Shown here in pieces: positions 5,585-11,826 of a stretch of DNA of 15,258 nt. The position numbers and the translations under genes were made by a program. How positions within the stretch are numbered: position 1 is the first letter of the stretch; every line of letters begins with the position of its first letter. The notes beneath the pieces were generated by a model. It was not told where the DNA came from and did no database searches. It worked only from the letters and a program-made list of their open reading frames with translations. Where the stretch lies: contig JAFRZS010000297.1 of assembly GCA_017442445.1 (NCBI GenBank), positions 1 to 15,258 on the forward strand, read 5' to 3'. This stretch comes from Clostridia bacterium. GTDB taxonomy: Bacteria; Bacillota; Clostridia; Oscillospirales; Acutalibacteraceae.

Positions 5585-6907
5585 TTAATTGAATTTGGGA
5601 AGCCAATCGCCGTGTGCTTCAATAAGGTCATCAACCATACTTACTATATCGTCAATTGAAAGCTCAGCCGCCGTATGAGGTTCAAGCATAGCAGCCTGAT
5701 AAATCATATCGCGTTTTCTTGTTCTTGCGGCTTCAATTGTAATAAGCTGAGGATTGATATTTGTCATGTTCATAGCCGCCAAAGCTACGGGAAGCTTACC
5801 CATGTAGCAAGGAGTAATTCCGTTGCCGTTAACTACGCAGGGAACCTCAACACAAGCTTCTCTGGGAAGATTTTCAATAACTCCGCCATTGTTGAGAATG
5901 TTACCGCCGAGTGTAAAGGGTTTGTTTGTAATCATAGCTTCCATGATACCTGAAGCATATTCGTGAGTGGGTTTAACAGGAATTTTACCCTCTGCTTCAA
6001 TAAGCTTCTTCTGTTCGTCCCAACGCTTGATCTGATCAATACAACGCCTGATGTATTCGTCAAGCGGAATATTGTATCTTTCAATGAGTTCGGGATATTT
6101 TGATTTGATGAAAAGCGGATTATATTCTGCGTTGTGTTCACTTGATTCTGTGCAGTAATATCCGAAACGCTTGATGTATTCATAACGAACCATATCGTGA
6201 TGTTTTTCGTTAGCATTCTTTTCAGCAGCTCTGCGTCTGATTTCGGGGTAGAGGTCGTTACCGTCTTTGTCACGGATTTCAAGAAGCCATGCCATATGGT
6301 TGATACCTGCGATTTTATCAACTCTGCCTTCTAACTTATCTTCCATACCGAGATCTTTGAGGATAGTCTGTGAACAAGCCTGAACGCTGTGACAAAGACC
6401 GACAGTTTTGACACCTGTGTAGCGAAGCATATAGCCTGTAAGCATAGCCATGGGATTTGTGTAATTCAAGAACCATGCATCAGGACAAACCTCTTCAATA
6501 TCTCTTGCGAAGTCTTCCAATACGGGAATAGTTCTCAATGCACGCATGATACCGCCGATACCGAGAGTATCTGCGATTGTCTGACGAAGGCCGTATTTCT
6601 TCGGAACTTCAAAGTCAATGATTGTACAGGGGTCATATCCGCCGACCTGAATTGCGTTTATAACAAAATCTGCGCCCCTTAAAGCTTCCTTGCGGTTTTC
6701 AACACCGAGGTAGGTTTTGATAACTGCTCTGTTTTCGTTTGTATGTTCATTTATACTTGTTAAAACGATGTTTGAGTCCTCAAGTCTCTGAGCATCAATA
6801 TCATAGAGAGCGATTTCACATTCTCTCAAAACTTCATTTGTCATAACATCGCCTAAAAGGTTTTTTGCAAAAACGGTGCTTCCTGCACCCATGAATGTAA
6901 TTTTCAT
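5585..6907 (-). CDS. melA: Alpha-galactosidase, glycoside hydrolase family 4 (MelA type)
   Basis: GH4 enzymes hydrolyse alpha-galactosides such as melibiose and raffinose-type sugars by an NAD- and Mn-dependent redox mechanism in the cytosol. The 440-residue protein matches MelA along its length: the NAD loop FMGAGSTVFAKNLLGD (5-20), VGGYDPCTIIDFEV, QTIADTLGIGGIMRALRTIP, FLNYTNPMAM, the metal-ligand cysteine in LCHSVQ (C172), the metal-ligand histidine in GINHMAW (H204), YCTESSEHNAEYNP, and the family end DDLIEAHGDWLP. E. coli MelA is of similar length (about 450). The start at 6907 is chosen because AAAGGAG lies 8 bases upstream; an in-frame ATG at 6925 would overlap that site. The gene is divergent from an AraC regulator, the usual arrangement for melibiose/raffinose genes, and no sugar transporter is adjacent. 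Confidence 0.95.
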   Translation of the reverse strand: MKITFMGAGSTVFAKNLLGDVMTNEVLRECEIALYDIDAQRLEDSNIVLTSINEHTNENRAVIKTYLGVENRKEALRGADFVINAIQVGGYDPCTIIDFEVPKKYGLRQTIADTLGIGGIMRALRTIPVLEDFARDIEEVCPDAWFLNYTNPMAMLTGYMLRYTGVKTVGLCHSVQACSQTILKDLGMEDKLEGRVDKIAGINHMAWLLEIRDKDGNDLYPEIRRRAAEKNANEKHHDMVRYEYIKRFGYYCTESSEHNAEYNPLFIKSKYPELIERYNIPLDEYIRRCIDQIKRWDEQKKLIEAEGKIPVKPTHEYASGIMEAMITNKPFTLGGNILNNGGVIENLPREACVEVPCVVNGNGITPCYMGKLPVALAAMNMTNINPQLITIEAARTRKRDMIYQAAMLEPHTAAELSIDDIVSMVDDLIEAHGDWLPKFN

Positions 6908-6942
6908 AATAAACACTCCTTTCAATGTTTAATTTGATGATA

Positions 6943-6998
6943 CAACATACAAGAAAAATTTTCTATGAAAAATGTTGTGAAAATTTTGTTGTATGTTG
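6943..6998. promoter_or_regulatory. Inverted repeat in the melA-araC intergenic region (candidate AraC binding sites)
   Basis: CAACATACAA at 6943-6952 is repeated in perfect inverted form as TTGTATGTTG at 6989-6998. The right arm covers the -35 box of the araC promoter and the left arm lies within the presumed melA promoter, just before a weak minus-strand TATCAT. The two arms are about four and a half helical turns apart, so they could be bridged by an AraC-type dimer that represses itself and activates melA. This is inferred from position. Confidence 0.55.
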
Positions 6999-7017
6999 CT
7001 TTTTAATGTGGTATAAT
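6989..7017 (+). promoter_or_regulatory. Promoter of the AraC-type regulator
   Basis: TTGTAT (6989-6994) and a perfect TATAAT (7012-7017) are separated by 17 bases, leaving a leader of about 12 bases that holds the GAGGTG ribosome binding site (7025-7030). Confidence 0.7.
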
Positions 7018-7035
7018 AGTTCCCGAGGTGGTGAA

Positions 7036-7818
7036 ATGAGTTTATATAACAGCGCACTGAGTCTTGTTCAGGCAGGCTATCAACAATGCGAACCGCAGCA
7101 TTTTTACGGCCCTGCAATAAGAACACATTATCTTGTGCATTTTGTTGTATCAGGAAAAGGGAAGTTATATTCCGCATCAGGCGAACACGCGGTCAAAGCG
7201 GGAGAGGGATTTTTGATTTGTCCGGGTGAAACAACATTTTATCAGGCAGATAAAAACGACCCGTGGGAATACTATTGGGTAGGTTTTGTAGGCAGTCAGG
7301 TAAAGCAACTTCTGAAAGACAGAAATCTCGGGAGTGACAATCCTGTATTTTCGGTTGAAGATGTTGATGTTTTTGTAGATTTGTTAAAAAAACTTGTTGC
7401 TGAAAATGATAGTACAAATCTTAACAGAGAAGCAAGAACGGGATATCTGTATCTTTTGTTGTCGCATGTGCCGCTGAGACAGAAAAAGCGCCTTCCGAAC
7501 AGATACATAGACTTAGCGTATGAATATATTGAGAAGAATTATTCATATGATATAACCATAGAAAGAATGGCAAAAACTCTGTCTTTGAACCGATCATATC
7601 TGTATCGGTTATTTATGGAGCAGGTAGGTCAGTCACCGCAAGAGGTGCTGAGAAACTACAGACTCAATAAAGCTGATGAGATGCTGTCTTCGGGAATGTA
7701 CAGTGTTACCGAAACTGCAAACTCCTGCGGCTTTGCAGATTTGTCACATTTTTCTTCGTTATTTACCAAATTTTTCGGGCGTACTCCAAGGCAGACAAAA
7801 CAACAGGGTATTAAGTAG
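7036..7818 (+). CDS. AraC-family transcriptional regulator with N-terminal cupin sensor
   Basis: A 260-residue protein. The N-terminal half is an AraC-type cupin: THYLVHFVVSGKGKLYSASG (about 30-49) with the GEGFLICPGETTFYQAD turn, followed by WEYYWVGFVG, which in this family forms the sugar-binding pocket. The C-terminal half (about 160-255) has two helix-turn-helix units: ITIERMAKTLSLNRSYLYRLF and SVTETANSCGFADLSHFSSLFTKFFGRTP, the second being the PF12833 signature. The ATG at 7036 follows GAGGTG and lies downstream of a good promoter, whereas an upstream in-frame ATG at 6925 would lie before that promoter. Divergence from melA makes an alpha-galactoside the likely effector and melA the likely target; both are inferences. 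No clear terminator follows. Confidence 0.93.
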   Translation: MSLYNSALSLVQAGYQQCEPQHFYGPAIRTHYLVHFVVSGKGKLYSASGEHAVKAGEGFLICPGETTFYQADKNDPWEYYWVGFVGSQVKQLLKDRNLGSDNPVFSVEDVDVFVDLLKKLVAENDSTNLNREARTGYLYLLLSHVPLRQKKRLPNRYIDLAYEYIEKNYSYDITIERMAKTLSLNRSYLYRLFMEQVGQSPQEVLRNYRLNKADEMLSSGMYSVTETANSCGFADLSHFSSLFTKFFGRTPRQTKQQGIK

Positions 7819-7840
7819 AGAATTTGGGTAAATACTACTA

Positions 7841-7870
7841 TTGACAAAGCAGTTTTATATACTGTAAAAT
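7841..7870 (+). promoter_or_regulatory. Promoter of the first lipoprotein transcription unit
   Basis: A perfect TTGACA (7841-7846) is followed after 18 bases by TAAAAT (7865-7870). The predicted transcription start is near 7877, which leaves a leader of only about 8 bases before the TTG start at 7885; the GGGTGG at 7875-7880 may then be only partly present in the mRNA. Confidence 0.6.
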
Positions 7871-7884
7871 GATTGGGTGGTATT

Positions 7885-8580
7885 TTGAAGAAAGTTTTGT
7901 TTTTGGTTTTAATTGCGATTTCAGTTTTGTCTTTTTCATCATGCAGAAAAGCTGTTGAAGAACAGCAAACGACAAAAAAAGAGAGGGCAACAGAAATGAC
8001 TGTCGAACAGGCGGCAGGTACTGATTTATCGGTTGATGAGATTATAAGTATATATAACTCATCAATTTCAGAAGCTGATGAGGTGACGGTGCTTTATACT
8101 CACGCAGGGTATGAAAATCTTGAGCTTGACTCGGAAATGTTTGAGTCGGCGGCAAAATCGGTGCTTGAAAAAACGATCAAAAACAATGACACTCAGCATA
8201 CAACAAAAAATAAGTCAGAAATTGAAACAATTCTGCCAAAACCTGTTCTGAATAAGGATATGATAAAGAGTTATTCGTGCTCGGATAATGAGGTATCGTT
8301 GGTTTTGTACGATGTTGAAAATCCTGTTGATGAGGGTGCAATAAAATTTTACCCGATAACAGAGATTGAAGAGATAGTTTCTCAGAACAACATCAAGGTG
8401 GATGAACTTAAAATGTTATACACAGATTGCAGACTCAATTTCAGACTTGAGGACAAAAAAATTTCCGACTTGTCATATTTGTGGCGAGTTAAGGCAAACG
8501 GCAGTTTTAATCTTTTATTGAAGGAACAGAAATTTGCAATAGATATCTGTATGGAGGAAGCGTACAGAATAAAGATGTGA
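7885..8580 (+). CDS. Putative lipoprotein, divergent first member of a four-gene paralogous family
   Basis: A 231-residue exported protein of unknown function. A basic start (MKK) and a hydrophobic stretch end in SFSSC (C20), a lipobox-like site with an unusual Phe at -3. A short polar linker (21-45) leads to a globular domain beginning VDEIISIYNSSISEA, the same place where its three downstream paralogs have EIxxxYNxAAN. Another shared landmark is KPVLNKDMIKSYSCSDNEVSLVLY, matching the IPI..SxMSxL...VxSA...Y.V.I.L pattern of the others. It is the most divergent and shortest member and lacks the long Thr-rich linker. The TTG at 7885 is chosen because it gives a normal MKK signal start after GGGTGG; no in-frame ATG exists before residue 37. 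It leads a transcript with the next two genes. Confidence 0.75.
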   Translation: MKKVLFLVLIAISVLSFSSCRKAVEEQQTTKKERATEMTVEQAAGTDLSVDEIISIYNSSISEADEVTVLYTHAGYENLELDSEMFESAAKSVLEKTIKNNDTQHTTKNKSEIETILPKPVLNKDMIKSYSCSDNEVSLVLYDVENPVDEGAIKFYPITEIEEIVSQNNIKVDELKMLYTDCRLNFRLEDKKISDLSYLWRVKANGSFNLLLKEQKFAIDICMEEAYRIKM

Positions 8581-8596
8581 TATGGGAGATGATGAA

Positions 8597-9634
8597 GTGA
8601 AGGGAAAATTTTTAAGAATAATAGCAGTGTTATCATCATTGATTATGCTTTTTTCTCTTGTAGCTTGTACAGGGGATAAAAATGATGAAACAACAACAGA
8701 AAAAACGACTGATACAGTTGCAACAGAAATTGTAACTAACGAAGAAGGCAAAACCGAAATCGTAACAGTTGAAAATAAAACAGAAGAAAACACTACAACA
8801 GATAAGGAAGACAAAACTACAGATAAAAATTCCGATAAAACAACATCTGACAAAGCAACTAAGAACGATAAGACAACAACTAACAATAAAACAACGAATA
8901 ACAACGGCACAACAAAACCTACAACAACAAAGAAAACAGAGTCAGCACCGGTTAACGGCACTGTTGCAGAGATAGTAAGCTTTTATAACGAAGCGGCAAA
9001 CAGAACAAAGTCAAGAGATTTTACTGCAAACAAAAAAGAGCAGACTACAGTTATCATTGACAGCTTGTCAAGTGATTCAGATTTTTTCAACAAATATGAA
9101 GGAAAAATAATTTCTTTAGGAAACTCAGTTATCAACAGACTGACAGGCAAAGGAAAACCTGTTATAGTAGATGAGAAGTTTGATAAGGGTAAGCCGACAA
9201 TATCCGATGTATCAAAGAACGCGTGGATTCCGATAATGGAAAATTCAAAAATGAGTACACTTACTCCCGACGGAGTAAAGAGTGCAAGTTGCAAAAAAGA
9301 CGGAGACGGATATATTGTAACAATAGTCCTGAAGCCTGAAAAAGGAACACTCAAGGTTCCTCCCAAGCATCATGCACAGTGTGTGAACTATCTCAGATTG
9401 GAAGCACTTGACCTTGGTATCTTTAACGATAATATCAAACAAGCAGAAATGAATTATATTGACAGCACAAATTCCGGAACGAAGTTTGTAGCAAAGATTA
9501 ACAAAAACAACACACTTGACTATTTCAATACATATATGACAATCAAAGGCAGCGGAACAGGTACATTGTTCGGACTTACTGCAACCGCAAAGTTGCACGG
9601 AACATATACGGCAGAAATTAAATTCAAGTGGTAA
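8597..9634 (+). CDS. Putative lipoprotein, paralog family member 2
   Basis: A 345-residue secreted lipoprotein of unknown function. The signal peptide ends in the lipobox LVAC (C24). Residues 25-118 are a low-complexity Thr/Lys/Asp/Asn linker, with VATEIVTNEEGKTEIVTV followed by KTT, DKTT and TNN blocks, likely an extended wall-spanning spacer. The globular domain (about 121-345) starts with VAEIVSFYNEAANRTKS and includes AWIPIMENSKMSTLTPDGVKSA and a C-terminal LHGTYTAEIKF beta stretch. No catalytic motif or known domain is apparent. GTG at 8597 is preferred because GGAGA lies 7 bases before it and it gives a compact MKGKF start; ATG at 8582 lacks a ribosome binding site. It begins 16 bases after the previous stop, suggesting coupling. 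Confidence 0.85.
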   Translation: MKGKFLRIIAVLSSLIMLFSLVACTGDKNDETTTEKTTDTVATEIVTNEEGKTEIVTVENKTEENTTTDKEDKTTDKNSDKTTSDKATKNDKTTTNNKTTNNNGTTKPTTTKKTESAPVNGTVAEIVSFYNEAANRTKSRDFTANKKEQTTVIIDSLSSDSDFFNKYEGKIISLGNSVINRLTGKGKPVIVDEKFDKGKPTISDVSKNAWIPIMENSKMSTLTPDGVKSASCKKDGDGYIVTIVLKPEKGTLKVPPKHHAQCVNYLRLEALDLGIFNDNIKQAEMNYIDSTNSGTKFVAKINKNNTLDYFNTYMTIKGSGTGTLFGLTATAKLHGTYTAEIKFKW

Positions 9635-9655
9635 AAACTAAGGAGTACATAAAAA

Positions 9656-10633
9656 ATGAAGTATGCAATTAAAATTATTTCAGCACTTTTAGCGGTGACA
9701 ACTTTGTTTTCGCTTATGGCGTGTGAAAATATATATGATCAGGTGGCGGCGACAGCTACACAGCAAAATGAGGACAAATCATCAACAAAGAAGCCTGTTA
9801 TAGTAACAGATGACGATGGCGGATTTATTATTGAAACAGAAGAAGACGAAAGCAATACAGAAAAAAATTCCTCAACAACAAGAAAGCCGAAAACAACAAG
9901 ACCGACTACAACAAAACCGACTACAACAAAGAAGAAGGTTATTGAAAAAATTCCTTCAACTGTAGCGGAAATCCTCAACGAGTACAATAAAGCCGCAAAC
10001 ATAACAAAGGCACAGAATAATATGACAGTTGATAAGACCTGCGATGTAGAAATTGAAATAGATGAGTTTATTAGTGAACAGTGGAAAAAGACTGCAAATG
10101 ATTTGGTAAAAAGTTTTATGGAAAAGTATAACGGTCAGCCTGTACGTGAAGTTTATGTGAACGGAAAGCCGACAAGGGATACTAAGACCAAAGATAAGAA
10201 AACAGGCAGAGTGGCTGCCGAGAAAGATATTTTTATTCCGATCATGTATAAAGATTACATGAGCTGTCTTACTACAAACGGTGTTACAAGTGCAACAGCT
10301 ACAAGAACCTCAGACAGTACATATGAGGTTGTTATCAGGCTTAAATCCGAAAGTACAGACCTTCACACACCGCCTCCGATTACAGTAACAGGCATGGATT
10401 ATTTTGATCAGGAAGTTTTTGATCTCGGTGTTTTTAAATTCAAAAGCGGTACGGTAAATTACAAGAACTGCGTTATCACAGCTACAATCAATGCAGACGG
10501 TTTTGTTGAAAATGTAAAGCATGAAATGTCCGTAAGCTCAACTGATGCGGTAGTATCGGTTATAGGTATTCCGATTGACGGAAAACTCCACGGTGATTAT
10601 ACAACAACATTTAGTTTTTCTAATATAAAATAA
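9656..10633 (+). CDS. Putative lipoprotein, paralog family member 3
   Basis: A 325-residue secreted lipoprotein of unknown function. Signal peptide with lipobox LMAC (C23); linker 24-98 contains an acidic part (VTDDDGGFIIETEEDE) and a proline/threonine part (RKPKTTRPTTTKPTTTKKK) in which 15 bases are tandemly repeated exactly (9901-9915 and 9916-9930). The globular domain begins VAEILNEYNKAANITKAQ and includes FIPIMYKDYMSCLTTNGVTSA, ITVTGMDYFDQEVFDLGVF, VNYKNCVITATI and LHGDYTTTFSF. It is most like member 4 in this half, sharing AQNNMTVDKTCDV (119-131). AAGGAG lies 10 bases before the ATG, and the gene follows member 2 after 21 bases; a strong terminator ends the unit behind it. Confidence 0.87.
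   Translation: MKYAIKIISALLAVTTLFSLMACENIYDQVAATATQQNEDKSSTKKPVIVTDDDGGFIIETEEDESNTEKNSSTTRKPKTTRPTTTKPTTTKKKVIEKIPSTVAEILNEYNKAANITKAQNNMTVDKTCDVEIEIDEFISEQWKKTANDLVKSFMEKYNGQPVREVYVNGKPTRDTKTKDKKTGRVAAEKDIFIPIMYKDYMSCLTTNGVTSATATRTSDSTYEVVIRLKSESTDLHTPPPITVTGMDYFDQEVFDLGVFKFKSGTVNYKNCVITATINADGFVENVKHEMSVSSTDAVVSVIGIPIDGKLHGDYTTTFSFSNIK
9901..9930 (+). repeat. Exact 15-bp tandem duplication in a Thr/Pro linker
   Basis: ACCGACTACAACAAA occurs twice back to back in frame, coding for PTTTK twice in the linker of lipoprotein member 3. This points to slippage-driven length change of the linker. Confidence 0.85.
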
Positions 10634-10639
10634 TTTGTC

Positions 10640-10673
10640 ACAGCACACTTGAAAAAAGTGTGCTGTATTTTTA
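10640..10673 (+). terminator. Terminator of the first lipoprotein unit (members 1-3)
   Basis: A perfect 11-bp stem (ACAGCACACTT / AAGTGTGCTGT) with a GAAAA loop is followed by ATTTTTATT. It lies 6 bases after the stop of member 3 and separates it from the independently promoted member 4. Confidence 0.9.
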
Positions 10674-10682
10674 TTGTTAATA

Positions 10683-10711
10683 TTGCAATTTTCAACTTAT
10701 TGTGATATAGT
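10683..10711 (+). promoter_or_regulatory. Promoter of lipoprotein member 4
   Basis: TTGCAA (10683-10688) and TATAGT (10706-10711) are 17 bases apart, with an extended -10 TGA immediately before TATAGT. AAAGGGAG (10730-10737) serves as ribosome binding site for the ATG at 10746. Confidence 0.65.
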
Positions 10712-10745
10712 AGCCTTATGATATTTTTGAAAGGGAGTTATTTTA

Positions 10746-11777
10746 ATGTTCAAAAAAATAATGGCAACACTTTTAGCTTTAGCAACGGTATTTTCACTTG
10801 CCGCTTGTTCAGGTAATGAAGGTAACGAAGGCACAAGTGCTACAAAAGAAAACAAAACAACTGATGCAGTTGCAACTGAAGTTATAACCAACGAAGAGGG
10901 CGAAACCGAAATCGTAACTGTTGATGACACAACAGACGAAAACGGCACAACAAATAAAGAAGACAAAACAACAGATAAAGAAGATAAGACATCAGAAAAA
11001 ACAACATCTGACAAAACAACTGATAATAACAACAAAACAACAAACAACAACGGCACAACAAACCAGAGCACAACAACACCCACAAAACCCAATAAAACTT
11101 TTGTTGTTCCCTCAAGCACAAAGGATATTGTTATCGCATATAAAAATGCGGCTAACAAATCAAAAGCACAGAATAACATGACAGTTGATAAGACTTGTGA
11201 TGTTGATATCAATATCGTCAGATTGGGTGGCACAATATTAACAAAAATTGCAGCGGAAGTAGCGGATTACTTTATGAATCAAGCAAAGGGTGATGTTGAA
11301 ACAGAAGTTTTCAAGAACGGATTACCTACTAAGAACACAGAAAAGAAAAACGGAAAGTTCGTTACAGATAAGTCAACATTCATCCCGATTTACGGAGAAA
11401 GCTATATGTGTACACTTGACCCCGCAAATGTTAAGAGTGCAGTAGTAACAAAGAAAACCAATAGCACATACGATGTTAAAATCGTACTCAAAGATGACAA
11501 GTGCAGTATCACAGGTGTGCCGAAGATAACTGTATCAGGTATGGACTATTTTAATCCTAATCTCTATACAGAAGATCTTAAGGGTATCAGTTTTTCAAAA
11601 GGTACTGTTTACTATACTGAATGTGTAATTACTGCAACAATTGATAAAGACGGCTATCTTGATTTCGTAAAACATGATATGAAATTAAAAACAAATGACA
11701 CAGTAGTCAAATTTTTAGGAGCAAATATCGATGCCGCTTTGACAGGCAGATATGTAACAACATTCAAATTCAGATAA
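10746..11777 (+). CDS. Putative lipoprotein, paralog family member 4 (mosaic)
   Basis: A 343-residue secreted lipoprotein of unknown function. Signal peptide with lipobox LAAC (C21). The linker (22-120) is Thr/Lys/Asp/Asn-rich and strikingly like that of member 2: VATEVITNEEGETEIVTV, KEDKTTDK, KTTSDK, KTTNNNGTT. The globular domain, from IVIAYKNAANKSKAQ onward, is instead closest to member 3, with the identical AQNNMTVDKTCDV (141-153), FIPIYGESYMCTL, ITVSGMDYFNPNLY, YYTECVITATI and TGRYVTTFKF. The protein thus combines the front of one paralog with the back of another. It has its own promoter and is followed by a weak terminator, so some transcripts may continue into the GNAT-oxidoreductase gene. 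Confidence 0.87.
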   Translation: MFKKIMATLLALATVFSLAACSGNEGNEGTSATKENKTTDAVATEVITNEEGETEIVTVDDTTDENGTTNKEDKTTDKEDKTSEKTTSDKTTDNNNKTTNNNGTTNQSTTTPTKPNKTFVVPSSTKDIVIAYKNAANKSKAQNNMTVDKTCDVDINIVRLGGTILTKIAAEVADYFMNQAKGDVETEVFKNGLPTKNTEKKNGKFVTDKSTFIPIYGESYMCTLDPANVKSAVVTKKTNSTYDVKIVLKDDKCSITGVPKITVSGMDYFNPNLYTEDLKGISFSKGTVYYTECVITATIDKDGYLDFVKHDMKLKTNDTVVKFLGANIDAALTGRYVTTFKFR

Positions 11778-11783
11778 TAAATT

Positions 11784-11808
11784 AAGCCGACGTAACTGTC
11801 GGCTTTTC
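11784..11808 (+). terminator. Weak terminator or attenuator before the GNAT-oxidoreductase gene
   Basis: An 8-bp stem (AAGCCGAC / GTCGGCTT) with a GTAACT loop is followed by only TTC, so the T-run is short. The next ribosome binding site (AAGGAG) starts within 10 bases, and no separate promoter is visible in the gap, so readthrough is likely. Confidence 0.6.
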
Positions 11809-11826
11809 ATAAAAAGGAGATATATT

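Noticed and set aside
5932..6321. Minus-strand open frame of 129 codons
   Set aside because: It lies inside melA in another frame on the same strand; melA is clearly the real gene.
7805..7840. Terminator of the AraC-type gene
   Set aside because: Only a 5-bp AGTAG/CTACT pairing without a T-run is present, which is too weak to call.
8515..8961. Minus-strand open frame of 148 codons, rich in Val, Leu and Ser
   Set aside because: It is the antisense of the Thr/Asn/Lys linker of lipoprotein member 2: ACA and AAC codons read backwards give Val, Leu and Cys. It has no ribosome binding site.
10697..11233. Minus-strand open frame of 178 codons that looks hydrophobic
   Set aside because: Same cause as at 8515-8961: antisense of the repetitive linker of lipoprotein member 4, and it crosses that gene's promoter.
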